Source: an uncultured Clostridia bacterium (GTDB lineage Bacteria; Bacillota; Clostridia; Christensenellales; Borkfalkiaceae). From it: a stretch of 50,489 nucleotides of DNA. Position 1 is the stretch's first letter, and every line of letters begins with the position of its first letter. Under the pieces are notes generated by a model. It did not search any database, was not told the origin of the DNA, and was given only the letters and a program-made list of their open reading frames with translations. The DNA lies in assembly GCA_947630325.1 (NCBI GenBank), contig CANRHB010000011.1, positions 1 through 50,489 on the forward strand, given 5' to 3'. Positions 48,646-50,489 of this stretch are shown in pieces. The position numbers and the translations under genes were made by a program.

Positions 48646-49212
48646 AGGCCTACCCCTTTTAGGGGGAGGCTCCCGCGGAGCGGGTGGTGGGGGTCGCTTT
48701 TGCCCCCTCCGTGGGAGGGGGTTCCTCTTGCCCCCTCCTTAGGAGGGGGGTAGGGGGGTGGTGTCCTTATTATGACCTGCCCCCATTTATGGGGGCGGGT
48801 GGCGCCCCGCCCGCACGTTCTATGTTGTCTAAGGGCGGCACGAGCCGAAGGAGAAGTAGCGAAGCGAGACAGGTGGGGGTCCCTTGCTGTCCCTTTTAGG
48901 GAAAGTACCCGAGTGAAACGAGGGGGAAAGGGTTTTAACCCCTCAGTCGCGCGAAGCGCGCCAGCTCCCCTACAGGGGCGCCAAGCGGTACCCCCTACCC
49001 CTCCCCCGCTGACGCGAGGGCGGGCTTTTTCTTACCCACCCCCTTAATCCCCCTCCTTAGGAGGGGGTTTCTTTTTACCTCCTCCGTGGGAGGGGGTAGG
49101 AGGGTGGGGCGGCGACGAGGAGCCTGCGACGAAGTACCAAGCCGCTTCTAATTGTCATTTCGAGTGGAGCGAAGCGGAATCGAGAAATCTCGCCTTATTG
49201 TCCCCTCCTTAG
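48646..49212. repeat. Gene-free block of interspersed repeats
   Basis: No gene is seen. CCCCTTTTAGGGGGAGGC unit (48650-48695), CCCCTCC/GGAGGGG units (48700-48770 and 49025-49105), an uninterrupted TGTCCCTTTTAG-GGAAA-GTACCCG unit (48888-48935), a CTCAGTCGCGC/GGGGCGCC unit (48940-48985), and a truncated TGTCAT-type element (49153-49199). Confidence 0.8.
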
Positions 49213-49438
49213 GAGGGGTTTCCTTTTTACCCCCTCCGTGGGAGGGGGGGTAGGGGGTGGGGCGTGTCCTATTTACGTCACCCTGAGCCTGTCGAAGGGT
49301 GTCCGCATTGTAATAAGGACATTCCTCGACTGCGCTCGGAATGACGTATTTTTGAAATATTACCCACCCCCTTAGTCCCCCTCCAATGGAGGGGGTTTCG
49401 CACAAACAAGAAAAGAACGCCCAAAAGGCGTTCTTTTC
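49213..49438. repeat. Composite repeat block, first copy of a 225-bp duplication
   Basis: A block of CCCCTCC units, an ACGTCA/TGACGT palindromic element (49275-49347), GGAGGGGGTTTCGCAC and a GAACGCC/GGCGTTC terminator hairpin (about 49411-49438). It recurs nearly unchanged at 49591-49817. Confidence 0.85.
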
Positions 49439-49510
49439 ATCACTGTAGTCGCAAACATACCGCTATGGCTTATCGTAATTTTATCATGATCAAAACAAAA
49501 AATCTTAAAT

Positions 49511-49526
49511 AAGTCTAATTAGACTT
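49511..49526. promoter_or_regulatory. Perfect 16-bp palindrome in an AT-rich gap
   Basis: AAGTCTAATTAGACTT lies in the AT-rich stretch 49439-49560 between the two duplicated blocks, the only non-repeat DNA in this region. It looks like an operator, but no gene starts nearby. Confidence 0.35.
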
Positions 49527-49590
49527 GAAACCCGTGCATTCTCCCTCTCGTGCGTTTTTTCTTGCCCGCCCCCTTAATCCCCCTCCAATG

Positions 49591-49817
49591 GAGGGGTTTT
49601 CTTTTTACCCCCTCCGTGGGAGGGGGGTAGGGGGGTGGGGCGTGTCCTATTTACGTCACCCTGAGCCTGTCGAAGGGTGTCCGCATTGTAATAAGGACAT
49701 TCTTCGACTGCGCTCGGAATGACGTATTTTTGAAATATTACCCACCCCTTTGTCCCCCTCCAATGGAGGGGGTTTCGCACAAACAAGAAAAGAACGCCCG
49801 AAAGGCGTTCTTTTTTT
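49591..49817. repeat. Composite repeat block, second copy of a 225-bp duplication
   Basis: It contains an ACGTCA/TGACGT element (49653-49725) and ends with the GAACGCC/GGCGTTC hairpin (about 49788-49813), which on the minus strand acts as a terminator just after the partial 5S copy. Confidence 0.85.
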
Positions 49818-49822
49818 GTTGG

Positions 49823-49886
49823 AAGGTGGCAACTACCTATCCTCCCGGGGTCGAGCCCAAGTACTTTCGGCGTGAGAGAGCTTAAC
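49823..49886 (-). pseudogene. Partial 5S rRNA copy (3' half)
   Basis: 64 bases identical to the 3' half of the complete 5S gene (offset 189 bp), from GTTAAGCTCTCTCACGCC to TTGCCACCTT on the minus strand. The 5' half is missing and replaced by unrelated sequence. It retains a terminator downstream. Confidence 0.85.
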
Positions 49887-49966
49887 AAAAGGTGTAAAGC
49901 CGCAAATATTTTCTCCCTTTTTTCAATCTTCTTCGGTTGCGGCTTGCCCCAGAAGTTAAGCTCTCT
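49875..49966. repeat. Fold-back segment with 5S-derived arms
   Basis: AGAGAGCTTAAC (49875-49886) and GTTAAGCTCTCT (49955-49966) are inverted, with inner arms AAGCCGCAA (49897-49905) and TTGCGGCTT (49937-49945). The right arm with its flank (49951-49966) is a 16-base inverted match to the complete 5S gene (50064-50079). Confidence 0.7.
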
Positions 49967-49975
49967 TCTCCAACA

Positions 49976-50006
49976 AGAAAAGACACCGCGATGCGGTGTC
50001 TTTTCT
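49976..50006 (-). terminator. Terminator of the rRNA operon
   Basis: AGAAAAGACACCGC/GCGGTGTCTTTTCT arms (49976-49989 and 49993-50006) with a GAT loop, six bases after the 3' end of 5S, followed by TCTTG on the minus strand. Confidence 0.9.
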
Positions 50007-50012
50007 GTTGGA

Positions 50013-50128
50013 AGGTGGCAACTACCTATCCTCCCGGGGTCGAGCCCAAGTACTTTCGGCGTGAGAGAGCTTAACTTCTGTGTTCGGGATGGGAACAGGT
50101 GGATCCTCTCTGCTATCGTCACCACCAT
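50013..50128 (-). rRNA. rrf: 5S ribosomal RNA
   Basis: About 116 nt on the minus strand. It reads GGTGGTGACGATAGCAGAG at the 5' end, contains the conserved TTCCCATCCCGAACACAGAA and GTTAAGCTCTC segments, and ends GGTAGTTGCCACC. The ends pair (TGGTGG/CCACCT), which sets the boundaries to within a base or two. A partial duplicate lies downstream. Confidence 0.95.
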
Positions 50129-50163
50129 GGTATATAATGCGCTTTAAGCGCGTTATATCATGG
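50125..50163 (-). other. Processing hairpin 5' of 5S rRNA
   Basis: A near-perfect stem of about 18 bp (CCATG, ATATAA and GCGCTT pairing with their complements) spans the junction of the 23S-5S spacer and the 5S 5' end. Such stems are cut by ribonucleases that release 5S. Confidence 0.6.
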
Positions 50164-50489
50164 TCTGTCGCCTCGGTTTCCCCCTACGGCGACACTCAAT
50201 TTGTCTCTGCCTACTTCGTCCTAAATCTCTTGCCTTAGGCGAATTCTTCAATCCGCCGAGAGCCGTAGCGCGAATTCACTTCGCACACAACCCCTTTCCA
50301 AATTACTTGCCTTAGACGGAATTCACTTCCGTCGTGGGCGCCTCAATTTGGCAATTACTTTTGCCTTCTTGTCCTTTGAAACGAACGAGAGGTCAACTTG
50401 GTTAAGACGTTCTGGCAGGTTTCTTCACGGAAACTCTTCGCAAGAAGAATTTCGTGAACTCTTCGCAAATTGACAACTACACAGCAAAA
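50164..50489 (-). other. 23S-5S internal transcribed spacer (to the window edge)
   Basis: No gene or tRNA is seen. The segment is AT-richer and contains several short hairpin-like motifs such as TCACGGAAACTC and GAATTCACTTC repeats. Given the 5S on the minus strand, the 23S gene should lie to the right of the window; no conserved 23S sequence is recognizable within it. Confidence 0.6.

Noticed and set aside
50164..50489. Possible tRNA in the 23S-5S spacer
   Set aside because: No TTC-anticodon-CCA arrangement or T-loop GTTCGAATC motif could be found on either strand.

Overview
The window is about 50 kb of chromosome from a GC-rich member of the Bacillota, most likely an uncultured Clostridia lineage (inference). 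Support comes from ECF sigma/beta-propeller pairs, an L27 with a Firmicute-type N-terminal extension, an IscR-like Rrf2 regulator with iscS-iscU, a DUF1385/PrmC/RF1 neighbourhood, a pyrB-C-F-K-D-E operon using the NAD-linked class 1B dihydroorotate dehydrogenase, and textbook sigma-A promoters. The core genes have a GC-rich third position. The first 4 kb is visibly less GC-rich and looks acquired.

Layout. Positions 1-about 3995 are the right part of an integrative mobilizable element: an oriT-like hairpin region, a MobC-like protein, a relaxase, a membrane coiled-coil protein read in a second frame inside the relaxase 3' end, a small TnpW-like protein and a large serine recombinase. The element appears to have cut the 3' end of a BspA-like lipoprotein gene, which is divergent from a small XRE regulator across a 17-bp perfect palindrome. 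Next come gapA, a PRC-barrel protein and a pyrimidine operon headed by a metallophosphoesterase (5.4-13.4 kb); an ECF sigma factor and its membrane beta-propeller partner (14.2-16.8 kb); rplU-rpmA; thrC; a P-loop protein; aminotransferase, prfA, a DUF1385-PrmC fusion and rpmE (22.2-27.0 kb); a forward operon of dehydrogenase-like protein, cardiolipin synthase, HAD phosphatase and YfcE phosphodiesterase (27.2-30.9 kb); two paralogous small membrane proteins around a tandem repeat (31-32.5 kb); rpsF-ssb-rpsR; cca divergent from a lipid kinase plus PAS/PP2C phosphatase; dinB; a membrane-anchored PstS-like protein; a TetM-like GTPase; an asparaginase operon next to a Wzz-like protein; iscS-iscU-iscR; and a 5S rRNA gene at the end of an rrn operon lying on the minus strand.

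Almost every intergenic gap above 300 bp is packed with interspersed repeats of at least eight families, many palindromic, some nested or in tandem. Two copies of one element (near 18.7 and 24.7 kb) have diverged while keeping base-paired stems through compensatory changes, which suggests a structured RNA.

Transcription signals are unusually legible: about 18 sigma-A-type promoters, all with 17-bp spacers. Several place the start of transcription on or within a few bases of the ATG with no ribosome binding site (XRE regulator, metallophosphoesterase, dinB, TetM-like GTPase, nearly cca), so leaderless mRNAs are probably common here. All functional calls are by reading motifs; no database search was run.
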